A stretch of 64,000 nt of DNA from Salinigranum rubrum (GTDB taxonomy: Archaea > Halobacteriota > Halobacteria > Halobacteriales > Haloferacaceae): positions 3,658,001 through 3,722,000 of the forward strand of contig NZ_CP026309.1 of the NCBI RefSeq assembly GCF_002906575.1, given 5' to 3'. This document shows, piece after piece, positions 37,563-46,285 of the stretch. The notes below the pieces were generated by a model. That model searched no databases. It saw only the letters and a list, made by a program, of their open reading frames with translations, and was not told the DNA's origin. The position numbers and the translations under genes are program-made. The stretch's first letter is position 1. Every line of letters begins with the position of its first letter.

Positions 37563-37768
37563 TCACGGTTTCTTAACCGTGGTGCACTGATAAACGTTTA
37601 CTGTCCAGTCGGAGCGGGAGGGAGCGAACGAGAGACCGGACGTTCATATACGAGGCCGAGACCATCCCGTCTCATCACCTAACCACCAATCACGGGACGT
37701 CCCGCGTGAGTGCGACTCATCGTCTCGTGTCCGCGTCGGGTCGCCTGTTCGCCACGTTCGCTCAGCAC

Positions 37769-38443
37769 TCAGTCGAAGTACGCCGTCAGCGCGTCGGCGA
37801 GCACGTCGTCCGGGGAGACGTTCTCCAGCGAGGCACGACGCCGGAGTTCGAGGTAGAGGTCGGGGGGAAGGCGAGTGGCGAGTTCGCCGAGGACGACGCC
37901 GTGTTCGGCGAGCGCCTCCTCGACGGGCGTCCCGTTGTTGATGGCGCTCGCGGCTCGACGCACTTCTCTGACGGTGAGGTCGCTGTCGAGGACGGCCCAC
38001 GCGAGCGCGAAGCGGGCATCGCCGGAGACGCGGGCGATGTGCTTGGCGGCCGTCGGGGCGATGTCGCCGCGGGCGACGTGACGCCGGACCGCCTGCGGGA
38101 GGTCGTGGACGCGGGCCCACTTCCGGATGAACGAGACGGAGACGTCGCCGCCGGCCCGCTCGGCGGCGCGCTTGTACGAGCCGACGCCGCGGACGAGCGC
38201 GGCACACGCTGCTGCACCGCGGAGCATGTAGACGTTGTCCTCGGCGCCGACGGTGTTCTCCGAGAAGGAACGGACGGTCTCGGCCGCGAGTTGGACGCTC
38301 TCCGGGTCGTCGGGGTCGAAGCCGACGGCTTCACGCGCGCGCTCACCTGTGACCGACGGGTCGGCGCGAACCACCGGTTCGCCGACCGGTTCCTCCCGGT
38401 CGGCCGGATGCGTCCACCGCCGAGGGCCGTCTCCGTCACTCAT
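37769..38443 (-). CDS. DUF7119-like protein with ParB-like helix-turn-helix
   Basis: A 224-residue soluble protein. The middle AACAALVRGVGSYKRAAERA and VSFIRKWARVHDLPQAVRRH read like the ParB/KorB-type helix-turn-helix, and RGDIAPTAAKHIARVSGDAR continues the ParB pattern (x-I-x-x-x-A-A-x-x-I-A-x-x). The C-terminal RLPPDLYLELRRRASLENVS resembles a ribbon-helix-helix. It matches a haloarchaeal family I recall as DUF7119. DNA binding is likely; a partition role is not implied because no ParA is adjacent. Start ATG 38443. Confidence 0.82.
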   Translation of the reverse strand: MSDGDGPRRWTHPADREEPVGEPVVRADPSVTGERAREAVGFDPDDPESVQLAAETVRSFSENTVGAEDNVYMLRGAAACAALVRGVGSYKRAAERAGGDVSVSFIRKWARVHDLPQAVRRHVARGDIAPTAAKHIARVSGDARFALAWAVLDSDLTVREVRRAASAINNGTPVEEALAEHGVVLGELATRLPPDLYLELRRRASLENVSPDDVLADALTAYFD

Positions 38444-38514
38444 CTCGACCGTTGCTTGGTCGTCGACCACAAAAACACCTTGCTGTACTGTCGGTCGAAC
38501 GGCACGGCATCGGA

Positions 38515-38688
38515 TCAGTCGGAGCCGGCCTGTTCGCGACGCTCGGAGAGGTGCTCCCATATCTCGGTGCACCCCGCTCCGGGCTCGACATCGTCGAGGT
38601 GTGCCGTGTCGACGTCGTCGCCTTCGGTCGTGTCGGCGTCCACCTTCTCGTCGTCGCCCTCGGTCGCGACGGCGGGTTCCTCGCTCAT
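38515..38688 (-). CDS. 57-residue acidic micro-protein
   Basis: A small ORF: MSEEPAVATEGDDEKVDADT, then an Asp-rich stretch, then a conserved-looking end VEPGAGCTEIWEHLSERREQ with one Cys and a Trp. I recall haloarchaeal small proteins ending in the same GAGC(T/A)EIWEHLSE motif but no named family. The ATG overlaps the stop of the 29-codon ORF upstream as ATGA, implying coupled translation. A redox or metal role for the Cys is a guess. Confidence 0.72.
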   Translation of the reverse strand: MSEEPAVATEGDDEKVDADTTEGDDVDTAHLDDVEPGAGCTEIWEHLSERREQAGSD

Positions 38689-38774
38689 CGACCGTTCTCC
38701 CCGTCGTCGTACAGTTCCGGTGCGACGTCCGCTGGTGCGTGTTGTCGGTAGCGACTCCGCAGATAGTCGGTCAT
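38685..38774 (-). CDS. 29-residue micro-protein, leaderless
   Basis: MTDYLRSRYRQHAPADVAPE plus LYDDGENGR. A TATA-like CTTATTT is centred exactly 28 bases before the ATG, the spacing of a leaderless haloarchaeal transcript, and the TGA overlaps the start of the 57-codon ORF. That combination makes a real gene pair likely despite the length. No family recognised. Confidence 0.6.
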   Translation of the reverse strand: MTDYLRSRYRQHAPADVAPELYDDGENGR

Positions 38775-38798
38775 CGATTACGCTCAGGGACGGGAAGG

Positions 38799-38805
38799 AA
38801 ATAAG
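38799..38805 (-). promoter_or_regulatory. TATA-like box of the micro-ORF pair
   Basis: CTTATTT on the minus strand, 28 bases before ATG 38774, in an otherwise GC-rich region. Confidence 0.5.
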
Positions 38806-38989
38806 GGCGCCTCAGGCAGTAATCGATGCCAGCACTCCCGGCTAGCGGAGACTACTGCCTCTATCTTCGACGTACGCTTCTGCCGAAAAATACCGGCGTC
38901 CTGCGGTTTGCCCGAAACGGCTCGTCACCGGATTCGTCAGGGATTGCACCGGCCACGGCGTACTCGTATCTCCCGCGCTAACCGTGGGT

Positions 38990-39331
38990 ATGAGCGTCGC
39001 CCTTCGAATCCTCGACGACGGGGCGTGGGTCTCCGTCAACGACGAGCGCCGCGTGAGCGTGAGCGAACTCTGGCGCTTCCACGAGCCGGAATTCTGCTCC
39101 TGTACGCTTCCCGACCTCGTCGTCGAGAACTTCCAGCAGGTCGGCGTCGATGGCCGGACAGTCGAGGCGCGCGTCTACGGGCAGTGCATCGCGTGTGGTG
39201 AGACAGGTATAACGCCGTGGCTTCCGGTGGGCCGGATCGTCGACGGCGCGTACCGGGATATCGACCGCGAGAGCGTCCTCCGACCCGCTCGTGCGCCGCG
39301 CGCACATGCCCGTCGCCCGAGTCAGCAATAA
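38990..39331 (+). CDS. small haloarchaeal protein with paired CxC/CxxC cysteines
   Basis: A 113-residue soluble protein. Two cysteine pairs, EFCSCTLPD and QCIACGETG, are spaced like a zinc site. The N-terminus (LRILDDGAWVSVNDERRVSV) is beta-rich. The last 17 residues are Arg/Ala/Pro-rich and look unlike the rest, so the true end may differ. No family recognised. It lies 80 bases before the nitrite/sulfite reductase gene on the same strand; a functional tie is unproven. Confidence 0.65.
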   Translation: MSVALRILDDGAWVSVNDERRVSVSELWRFHEPEFCSCTLPDLVVENFQQVGVDGRTVEARVYGQCIACGETGITPWLPVGRIVDGAYRDIDRESVLRPARAPRAHARRPSQQ

Positions 39332-39411
39332 TTTCCTGTTCCCCGAAGCACCGGGAAGGGTTGACGGCATACGGGTGGGCTTACGTGTGGAGACGGTAGG
39401 CGTGGACACGA

Positions 39412-41196
39412 ATGCCGACGGACGTCGAGAACTGGAAGTCGGAGGTTTACGGTAACGAGATACGGGAGCACCTCTTCCGCTTCGCGGAGGAGGGGTGGGA
39501 CGCGATTCCCGAGGACGAACACGACGCGTGGTTCGAGCGCTTCAAATGGTGGGGGCTGTACCACCAGCGCAACGGCCAGGAGTCGTACTTCATGATGCGC
39601 ATCGGGACGCCCAACGGCGTGCTGAAGCCGGGGCAGACCGAGGTCGTCGCCGAGATCGCCGAGGAGTACGCCGAGGGCCCCGAGGAGAACCCCATCTTCG
39701 GCAACGGCTGGGTCGACTGGACCACCCGCCAATCCATCCAGCTTCACTGGATCAAGCTCGAAGACATCCCCGATATCTTCGAGAAACTCGAATCCGTGGG
39801 ACTGTCCACGCAGCAAGCCTGTGGTGACTCCTGGCGGAACATCGTCGGCTGTCCCGTCGCCGGGAAGGACAGGCACGAACACGTCGACGCGCTGCCCGTC
39901 GCCGAAGGGCTCCACGAGACGTACAAGGGCCACGACGAGCACTCGAACCTCCCCCGGAAGTGGAAGGTCGCCGTCACCGGCTGCCGCGAGGGCTGTGGCC
40001 AGGGCGACATCAACGACCTCGCCTTCGAGCCCGCGACGAAGGAGGTCGACGGCGAGGAAGTGAAGGGCTTCAACGTCAACGTCGGGGGCGGTCTCGCCCG
40101 GAACGAACCGCGGCTCGCGCGGGGGCTCGACGTGTTCGTCACGCCCGAAGAGGCCGCCGAGGTCGGCGGCGCCATCTCGGCGCTGTTCCGCGACTACGGC
40201 AACCGCGAGGACCGCTACAGCGCACGGATGAAGTTCCTCGTCGACGAGATGGGGGTCGAAGAGATCCGCGAGACTCTCCAGTCCGAGTACGTCGACTTCG
40301 AGCTTCGCACGGCGGGTGCGGACCTCCGCGAGAGCTACTCGTACAACTCCGGTCGCGCGACGGGCGGCCACTCCGACCACGTCGGGGTCCACGAACAGCG
40401 TGATGGCAAGTACTACGTCGGGCTGAACGTCCTCGTCGGGCGGATGGCCACCGAGGACACCCGCGAACTCGCTCGCGTCGCCGACGAGTACGGCTCGGGC
40501 GAGGTCCGCGTCACCCAGCGGCAGAACGTCATCATCACCGACGTTCCCGAGGAGAGCCTCGACGCACTCCTCGAAGAGCCGCTTCTGGAGAACTACTCGC
40601 CGGAGCCCCACCCGTTCATGCGGGGCTCCGTCGCCTGCACGGGGACGGAGTTCTGCTCGCTCTCCATCGTCGAGACGAAGAACCGCCAGGTGCGCTACGC
40701 GCGCTGGCTGAAGGACAACGTCGAACTCCCCGAAGGCGTCGAGAACTTCCACATCCACCTCTCGGGCTGTACCGCATCCTGCGCCCAGCCGCAGATCGCC
40801 GACATCTCCCTGCGGGGGATGAAGACCCGGAAGGACGGCGAACCGGTGGAGGCGCTCGACATCGGTCTCGGCGGTGGTCTCGGCGAGAACCCACGCTTCA
40901 CCCAGTGGGTCACCCAGCGCGTTCCCGTCGACGAGGTCCCCGGAGCCATCCGGAACCTGCTCGCGAACTTCGAGGAGCATCGAGAGGGCGGCGAGACGTT
41001 CCGCGAGTTCGTCGAACGCCACGAGGACGACGAGGAGTTCCTCGACTCGCTCGTCGAACCCGAAGAGACCGACTACGACGACCCGATGATGCACAACACG
41101 AAGATGACCTGGTACCCGTACGCCGAGGACGACGACATGGGCGCCTCGCCCGCACCGACAGACCGCGACGGGGCCCCGCTCCCGGCCGACGACTGA
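39412..41196 (+). CDS. ferredoxin-dependent nitrite/sulfite reductase (siroheme, 4Fe-4S)
   Basis: A 594-residue two-repeat enzyme reducing nitrite to ammonia or sulfite to sulfide with six electrons. The siroheme/[4Fe-4S] cysteines are Cys409-x5-Cys415 (ACTGTEFCSLS) and Cys453-x3-Cys457 (SGCTASCAQPQ). Each repeat has a ferredoxin-like half domain, with TTRQSIQLHWIKLEDI and VRVTQRQNVIITDVPE as the matching siroheme-side segments. The acidic C-terminal tail is haloarchaeal. Without nasA/nasB-type neighbours, nitrite versus sulfite cannot be decided. A TATA-like CTTACG is 29 bases before ATG 39412. Confidence 0.92.
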   Translation: MPTDVENWKSEVYGNEIREHLFRFAEEGWDAIPEDEHDAWFERFKWWGLYHQRNGQESYFMMRIGTPNGVLKPGQTEVVAEIAEEYAEGPEENPIFGNGWVDWTTRQSIQLHWIKLEDIPDIFEKLESVGLSTQQACGDSWRNIVGCPVAGKDRHEHVDALPVAEGLHETYKGHDEHSNLPRKWKVAVTGCREGCGQGDINDLAFEPATKEVDGEEVKGFNVNVGGGLARNEPRLARGLDVFVTPEEAAEVGGAISALFRDYGNREDRYSARMKFLVDEMGVEEIRETLQSEYVDFELRTAGADLRESYSYNSGRATGGHSDHVGVHEQRDGKYYVGLNVLVGRMATEDTRELARVADEYGSGEVRVTQRQNVIITDVPEESLDALLEEPLLENYSPEPHPFMRGSVACTGTEFCSLSIVETKNRQVRYARWLKDNVELPEGVENFHIHLSGCTASCAQPQIADISLRGMKTRKDGEPVEALDIGLGGGLGENPRFTQWVTQRVPVDEVPGAIRNLLANFEEHREGGETFREFVERHEDDEEFLDSLVEPEETDYDDPMMHNTKMTWYPYAEDDDMGASPAPTDRDGAPLPADD

Positions 41197-41287
41197 ACTG
41201 TCCTCCGACCGCTCTGCCCCTTCGGGACCGGACGACTCGTTCACTTCCGTCGGCACGTTGACGTTCGCCGACGACGTGTTTCTCTAC

Positions 41288-41797
41288 ATGTCGTCACCGC
41301 TCTCCCGCGAGGCAGTCGTCGACTCGCGCACGCAGGCCGCGGCGCTCGTCGGCACGGGAATCGGCCTCTGGTTTCTCGCGACGCTCGCGTTCTTGTTCGT
41401 CGGCCAGGTGCTGCTCCCGCCCGACGACGGCGGCCGGGTCGCGCTCGTGTTCGTCGCCACGGTCCCGGTGATGGCCATGCTGGCGTTCGCCGTCTACTCG
41501 CTCTTCGACGTTCCACCCGACCGACGGCTCACGGCCGCGACGCTGCTCGTTCTCCCCGGGATGGTCCTCGACGCCGTCGCCGTCACGGCGTTCGAGACCG
41601 TCTTCACCAACATGGCGCCGTCGGTCGGTTCGACGTTCGGCGGTCTCCTCCTGCTCGCGTACGCATCGGTCCTCCTCACCGGTGTCGTCCCCCTGACGTA
41701 CGTCGGTGGAACGGACGAGACGGGGAGGGGAACGGCGGAGCCAGTGAACGACGGGACGGGAGAACGAAGCGGCAACGACACGATGGGCGAGGGATGA
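41288..41797 (+). CDS. DUF5367-like four-helix membrane protein
   Basis: A 169-residue membrane protein with four hydrophobic helices: ALVGTGIGLWFLATLAFLFV, VALVFVATVPVMAMLAFAVY, AATLLVLPGMVLDAVAVTAF and GLLLLAYASVLLTGVVPLTYV. The C-terminal 35 residues are hydrophilic. The pattern matches the DUF5367 family as I remember it; function unknown. ATG 41288 is preferred to a TTG ten codons earlier. Confidence 0.72.
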   Translation: MSSPLSREAVVDSRTQAAALVGTGIGLWFLATLAFLFVGQVLLPPDDGGRVALVFVATVPVMAMLAFAVYSLFDVPPDRRLTAATLLVLPGMVLDAVAVTAFETVFTNMAPSVGSTFGGLLLLAYASVLLTGVVPLTYVGGTDETGRGTAEPVNDGTGERSGNDTMGEG

Positions 41798-41878
41798 CGG
41801 GGGACGACGAGACGTGGCGTATGTTTCGCGCGGGGCGGACGCGACACGCCTTTGGCGGCGCGTCACCCACCCTCTCGC

Positions 41879-42160
41879 ATGCCAGACCGGCTCCTGAAGA
41901 TCAACGCGTACACCACCTTCGACATGTTGGACGGCTCGGCGCAGGGGCACGACTTCGACGAGGAGGCGTTCGCCGTCCTCAACGTCACGGCTCCCAGAAG
42001 AGACCCCGACCACGTGACGCTCGAACTCGAACTGGACAACACCCAGCTAGAGACGCTTCCGGCACACGCCGACCGGGTGACGCTCTCGGCGGCGCAGGCA
42101 CGCGAACTCGCCGACGAACTCGAGGAGTACGCCGCCAGGGTCGAGGCAGCCGAGGAGTGA
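41879..42160 (+). CDS. DUF6360 family protein
   Basis: A 93-residue haloarchaeal protein: MPDRLLKINAYTTFDMLDGS, then AVLNVTAPRRDPDHVTLELE, ending in an amphipathic helix (AQARELADELEEYAARVEAA). This is the pattern I recall for DUF6360, which often lies close to nitrite/sulfite reductase-type genes. No function is known. Its short length, conserved core and acidic helix suggest a small regulatory or adaptor protein, but that is speculation. Confidence 0.85.
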   Translation: MPDRLLKINAYTTFDMLDGSAQGHDFDEEAFAVLNVTAPRRDPDHVTLELELDNTQLETLPAHADRVTLSAAQARELADELEEYAARVEAAEE

Positions 42161-42418
42161 CCGCATCCCGCGTCGACGGCGTCGGCGCACCTGTTCCGCC
42201 GTGAACGGACAGCATCGTCGTGTGGCGTGCGAACCCGAGTGTTGTCGAATACTCTCATACTTTTCGGTCGAATCGACGACTACTTCACGGCAAATCCCCT
42301 CTTTCAATTGAGAAGCGACAGTGATTCCGATATCCTTCCTCCCGTCTCGCACCGACGCTCGACCATCCACCGCCCGCGCGGCGACACACCGAACAGTCGC
42401 CGCGTGGGGGGTGGGCAA

Positions 42419-43366
42419 ATGAGTCGTCGCGCCGCGCTCTGCTTCGCCCTGACCGCGTTCTGCTTCGGCACCTCGTTCGTCGGTATCGAAGCCGGCCTCG
42501 TGTCGCTCCCGCCCGTGCTGTTCGCCGCCTTCCGCGTCGACGTCGCCGCCGTCGTCCTCCTCGCGTACGCGTGGTACCGGTACGACGCGTGGCGGCCCCG
42601 CTCTCGCGCGGACGTCCTCGGCGTGGTCGCCAGCGGCCTCCTCGTCGTGGTCGCCAACAACGTCCTCCTGTTCGTCGGTCAGACGACCACGTCCGGCAAC
42701 GCGGGCGCAGTCGTCTACGGACTGATGCCCGTCGTCGCGCCGGCGTTCGCGGTCTTCTTGCTCCGCGACGAGCGGGTGTCGCTCGCGGACGCCGCCGGCC
42801 TCCTCCTGGGACTCACCGGCGTCGTCGTCATCGTCCAGCCCGACCCGGCGAACCTCGTCGGGAGCGCGGGGCAGGGCCTCGTCGCATGCGCGGCCGTCTG
42901 TGTCGCGCTCGGGAGCGTCCTCCTCCGCCGCATCAGCCCGACGATGCCGACGCTGGCGCTGACGGGGTGGTCGATGGCGCTCGCTGCGCCCGTGGTTCAC
43001 GGCGTGAGCCTCGGACTGAACGAGTCGGCCCCCGTCGCGTGGACGCCCGACGTACTGGGTGCGGTACTCTACGTCGGCCTCGTCGGGACGGCCGTGGCGT
43101 ACCCCGCGTACTACGCGCTCATCGGCGCGGTGGGGCCGGTGCGGGCGAACCTCACGGCGTACGCGATGCCGGTCGTGGCCGCCCTCACCGGCTGGGCCGT
43201 CCTCGGCGAGACCGTCGCACCCGAGACGGGAGTCGGGTTCGTCGTGGTGTTCGCCGGCTTCGCCGTCGTCCAGCGGCGGGCGCTCGTCGAAGGGCTTCGT
43301 GACTGGCTCGGTCGTGACGTCGAGGTGTCGGCGTTCGAAGGGTCGTTCGAGGCTGTCGACGATTGA
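42419..43366 (+). CDS. EamA/DMT family transporter
   Basis: A 315-residue membrane protein with ten predicted helices arranged as two EamA repeats (first about residues 5-140, second about 150-290). Typical features include FGTSFVGIEAGLVSLPPVLF in repeat 1 and the end-of-repeat LLLGLTGVVVIVQPDP; repeat 2 closes with TGVGFVVVFAGFAVVQRR. Such carriers export or import metabolites; the substrate cannot be inferred. Start ATG 42419 begins just before the first helix; the open frame upstream is non-coding in composition. Confidence 0.92.
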   Translation: MSRRAALCFALTAFCFGTSFVGIEAGLVSLPPVLFAAFRVDVAAVVLLAYAWYRYDAWRPRSRADVLGVVASGLLVVVANNVLLFVGQTTTSGNAGAVVYGLMPVVAPAFAVFLLRDERVSLADAAGLLLGLTGVVVIVQPDPANLVGSAGQGLVACAAVCVALGSVLLRRISPTMPTLALTGWSMALAAPVVHGVSLGLNESAPVAWTPDVLGAVLYVGLVGTAVAYPAYYALIGAVGPVRANLTAYAMPVVAALTGWAVLGETVAPETGVGFVVVFAGFAVVQRRALVEGLRDWLGRDVEVSAFEGSFEAVDD

Positions 43367-43382
43367 GCCGCGGAAGAGGGCC

Positions 43383-43772
43383 TCAGTCCTGGGCCCGCTC
43401 GCGCCACGCCTGCTGCTGAACGCGTTCTGCGACGTGGGTCTGTCCACCGGCGAGATCAGACCGAACGCTCTTTTCGAACCCGGCGACGTCGGTCAGGAAG
43501 CCCGACTCGAACGCCTCGACGACCTCGTACGACCAGCGGTCGTCGACGACGCCCGCGGGGAGGTGGTCGTCGCGGATGGCGTCGGCGTGGGCGGCGTGGC
43601 CGCTGGCTCTGAGGAGCGGTTCGGCCGCCGCGAAGTGGTCCATCGACCGTCCGATGGCGTGGTGGAACGCGAGGAGGTGGCCGTACGCGCGGTGGACACC
43701 CTCGACACCGAGTTGGAGTTCGTGCAGTGCCGCTCGCTCGTCGTCGGTCAGGTCGGGAGGCGTGCGGTCCAT
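43383..43772 (-). CDS. unassigned helical haloarchaeal protein
   Basis: A 129-residue soluble, mostly helical protein. It has several His residues in the first half (GVEGVHRAYGHLLAFHHAIG; SMDHFAAAEPLLRASGHAAHA), which recalls four-helix metal-binding bundles, and an end VAERVQQQAWRERAQD. I do not recognise a family. Convergent with the DMT transporter gene, with a gap of 16 bases; the next gene on the same strand is an aldo/keto reductase 73 bases upstream. Confidence 0.75.
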   Translation of the reverse strand: MDRTPPDLTDDERAALHELQLGVEGVHRAYGHLLAFHHAIGRSMDHFAAAEPLLRASGHAAHADAIRDDHLPAGVVDDRWSYEVVEAFESGFLTDVAGFEKSVRSDLAGGQTHVAERVQQQAWRERAQD

Positions 43773-43845
43773 GGGCGAGAGTACGTCACGCAGGACAATA
43801 TGTCCCGTGGTCAGGGTGACGCCGATGGGACGCGTCCCGCCGGCG

Positions 43846-44688
43846 TCAGGCCGACAGCCGCGCGACCTCGTCGTCGGCGAGTTCGAGCGCCGACGCCGCG
43901 ACGTTCTCTTCGAGGTGGTCGAGGCTCGACGTCCCCGGGATGGGGAGCGTGACGGGCGAGTGCGCGAGCAGCCACGCGAGCGCGACCTGGTACACCGAGG
44001 CGTCGTGGGCCGCGGCGATATCCTCCAAGAGGTCGCCTTTGGCCCCGAGGTCGCCCGCGCCGACGGGGAACCACGGGATGAACCCGATGTCGTACGACTC
44101 ACACGCGTCGAGGACGTCCTCGCTCTCGCGGTCGACGACGCTGTAGCGGTTCTGAACGGTGGCGACGTCGACCATCTCGCGGGCCGTCTCCAACTGTTCG
44201 ACCGAGACGTTCGACAGCCCCACGTGCCGGATGACGCCGTCGTCTTTCAGTTCCGCGAGCGCCTCGACCGACTCGGCGAAGGGGACGTCGGGGTCCGGTC
44301 GATGAAACTGGTAGAGGTCGATGGCGTCGACGCCGAGGCGGTCGCAGCTACAGAGGTGGGCGTTCCGGAGGTAGTCGGGGTCGCCGTGGGGGAGCCAGTC
44401 GGTGTCGCGGTTGCGCAGGAGGCCACCTTTCGTCGCCACGACGACGTCGTCGTAGGGATGGAGCGCCTCGCGGATGAGCCGTTCGCTCACGCCGGGGCCG
44501 TACGAGTCGGCGGTGTCGACGAAGTCGACGCCGAGGTCGACCGCGCGCCGGAGGACCTCTTTCGCAGCCTCGACGTCGTCGGGTTCCCCGATGATGCCCT
44601 CGCCGGTGACGCGCATGGCGCCGAAGCCGAGTCGGTGGACCGTGAGGTCGCCGCCGATGTCGAACGTATCGCTCTCGTTCGTGACCAT
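43846..44688 (-). CDS. aldo/keto reductase
   Basis: A 280-residue (alpha/beta)8 NAD(P)H oxidoreductase. The catalytic tetrad is visible: Asp in FVDTADSYGPGVSER with its Tyr, Lys in VVVATKGGLLR and His in DLYQFHRPDPDVP. The coenzyme-binding end is LPIPGTSSLDHLEEN. It reduces aldehydes or ketones; specific substrate unknown. Start ATG 44688; the open frame beyond it overlaps the divergent 64-residue ORF and looks non-coding. Confidence 0.93.
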   Translation of the reverse strand: MVTNESDTFDIGGDLTVHRLGFGAMRVTGEGIIGEPDDVEAAKEVLRRAVDLGVDFVDTADSYGPGVSERLIREALHPYDDVVVATKGGLLRNRDTDWLPHGDPDYLRNAHLCSCDRLGVDAIDLYQFHRPDPDVPFAESVEALAELKDDGVIRHVGLSNVSVEQLETAREMVDVATVQNRYSVVDRESEDVLDACESYDIGFIPWFPVGAGDLGAKGDLLEDIAAAHDASVYQVALAWLLAHSPVTLPIPGTSSLDHLEENVAASALELADDEVARLSA

Positions 44689-44811
44689 AGGTGGGTCACG
44701 GTCGCCGCAGGGATAGCTGTTGGCCGAACGGAAGGAACCGCCGCATGCGGGATCCACCGTCGAGCATTCGGCGGGCCGCAGGCCTTTGGGCGTGCCGCAC
44801 CTACGAGACGT

Positions 44812-45006
44812 ATGACCGACACGAGGGACCGGAACGCCGCGCTCGCGGCGACGTTCGAACGGATTGCGGCGGAGCTTCGTGAGGGCACCGCGACGGTGTA
44901 CGGGTACGACGTCCGCGTCGAACCGCACCTCCGTGAACGCGGTGGCGTCTCCTACACCGAGGGGTGGCTCTCCTTCGAGGTCGAAGCGTCGACCGAAGCG
45001 GAGTAA
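44812..45006 (+). CDS. 64-residue haloarchaeal protein
   Basis: A small acidic protein, MTDTRDRNAALAATFERIAA then ELREGTATVYGYDVRVEPHL, ending in GWLSFEVEASTEAE. One amphipathic helix plus strands. I recall similar unannotated haloarchaeal proteins but no family name. It converges with the beta-CASP nuclease gene four bases away. Confidence 0.68.
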   Translation: MTDTRDRNAALAATFERIAAELREGTATVYGYDVRVEPHLRERGGVSYTEGWLSFEVEASTEAE

Positions 45007-45010
45007 TCAG

Positions 45011-46285
45011 CTACACCTCGGCGACCGTGCCCAGTTCCGGCGCACGCGCGTCGACGCCGTCCGCTCGGAGTTCGTCGGCGAACGCCTCACACCGGTCGCC
45101 GTGGACGACGAACACCCGTTCGTCCGCGTAGGCGTCGAGGAACGACCGCAGTCCCCCGTGGTCGGCGTGGGCCGAGAAGTCGTACGACTCGACGCGCGCG
45201 CTGACGGGCATGACGCGCCCGTCGATCTCCGCTCGTCCGGTGTCGAGCAGTCGTCGACCGGGCGTTCCCGCCACCTGATAGCCGGTGAGCGTGATCTTGT
45301 TCGTCGGGTTCGCGCGAATCTCGGGGATGTAGGTCATGGTCGGCCCGCCCGAGAGCATCCCGCTCGTCGTGACGATGGCGGCGTTCTGCTGTGCGATTCT
45401 GGTTCGTTGACCGTGACTCGTGACGAACCGCGCGTGGGCGGCCGCGCGGTCGAGCGCGTCGGCGTCGCGGACGAATCCGGGGTGTTGACGGAGCATCCGC
45501 GTCACCTCCGTGCCCATCCCGTCGACGTAGCAGGGGATGTCGTACGCCTCGCAGACGAGAAGCATCTCCTGGGTCCGACCGATGGCAAAGGCCGGAACGA
45601 CGACGGTGCCGCCCTCCCACAGCGTCCCCCGGACGCTCTCGACGAACCGCGCTTCGACCTCCGCTCTGGGGTCGTGGTCGACGTCCGAGTAGGTGCTCTC
45701 ACAGACCACCACGTCGGCGTCGGGACGGGCGCTCGTGCCCGCGACGATGCGCTGGTCTTCGGTGTGGAAGTCCGCGGTGTAGAGCAGTCGGGTGCCGCCG
45801 TCGTCGGACTGCGTCCGGTTGCTCGCGGTGCGCTGCACCGCGCTGTCGTCCACCAGGACGTGCGCGCTTCCGGGGATGTGACCCGCGTCGAAGAACGTCA
45901 CCTCGTGGCCGGCGGCCGTGAACGTCTCTTGGTACCCGTGGGTCTGTGACACCTCCGTCACGCGCTTGACGTCGTTCTCGGTGAACGGGCAGTCGTAGCT
46001 CCCACCGTGTAGTTTCAGTGTGTCTCGCGCGAGCGTGAGCGCCAGTTCCTGCGTCGGCGGCGTCCAGTGGATGGATGGACGGTCCCGCCCGGAGAGCAGC
46101 GACGGGACCACGCCGACGTGGTCGAGGTGTCCGTGGCTGACGACGACGGCGTCGGGGTCGGGGGTCGAGACGGGAAACTGCGGCGGGTTCCCCGTCAGCA
46201 TCCCGAAGTCGATGAGGAGCGAGTCGTTGACGAGGAGCGCGCTCCGACCGACCTCGCGGACGCCGCCGAGGAACTGGAGCTTCAT
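45011..46285 (-). CDS. beta-CASP metallo-beta-lactamase-fold ribonuclease (CPSF/RNase J-like)
   Basis: A 424-residue RNA-processing enzyme candidate. The MBL zinc motif is VVVSHGHLDHVG; later ligands appear in FFDAGHIPGSAH and LLYTADFHTEDQ. The beta-CASP insert follows, with VVPAFAIGRTQEMLLVC, TSGMLSGGPTMTYI and the final FSAHADHGGLRSFL plus VFVVHGD, all standard beta-CASP motifs. No N-terminal KH domains, so it belongs to the short aCPSF2-like group rather than aCPSF1. Start ATG 46285. Precise role (5'-3' exonuclease or endonuclease) untested. Confidence 0.92.
   Translation of the reverse strand: MKLQFLGGVREVGRSALLVNDSLLIDFGMLTGNPPQFPVSTPDPDAVVVSHGHLDHVGVVPSLLSGRDRPSIHWTPPTQELALTLARDTLKLHGGSYDCPFTENDVKRVTEVSQTHGYQETFTAAGHEVTFFDAGHIPGSAHVLVDDSAVQRTASNRTQSDDGGTRLLYTADFHTEDQRIVAGTSARPDADVVVCESTYSDVDHDPRAEVEARFVESVRGTLWEGGTVVVPAFAIGRTQEMLLVCEAYDIPCYVDGMGTEVTRMLRQHPGFVRDADALDRAAAHARFVTSHGQRTRIAQQNAAIVTTSGMLSGGPTMTYIPEIRANPTNKITLTGYQVAGTPGRRLLDTGRAEIDGRVMPVSARVESYDFSAHADHGGLRSFLDAYADERVFVVHGDRCEAFADELRADGVDARAPELGTVAEV

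Noticed and set aside
37769-38443. Partition or replication origin suggested by the ParB-like domain
   Set aside because: No ParA, Orc1/Cdc6 or origin repeats adjacent; a general DNA-binding role is simpler.
39322-41256. 644-codon open frame antisense to the siroheme reductase
   Set aside because: Shadow frame; the sense strand carries all cluster cysteines.
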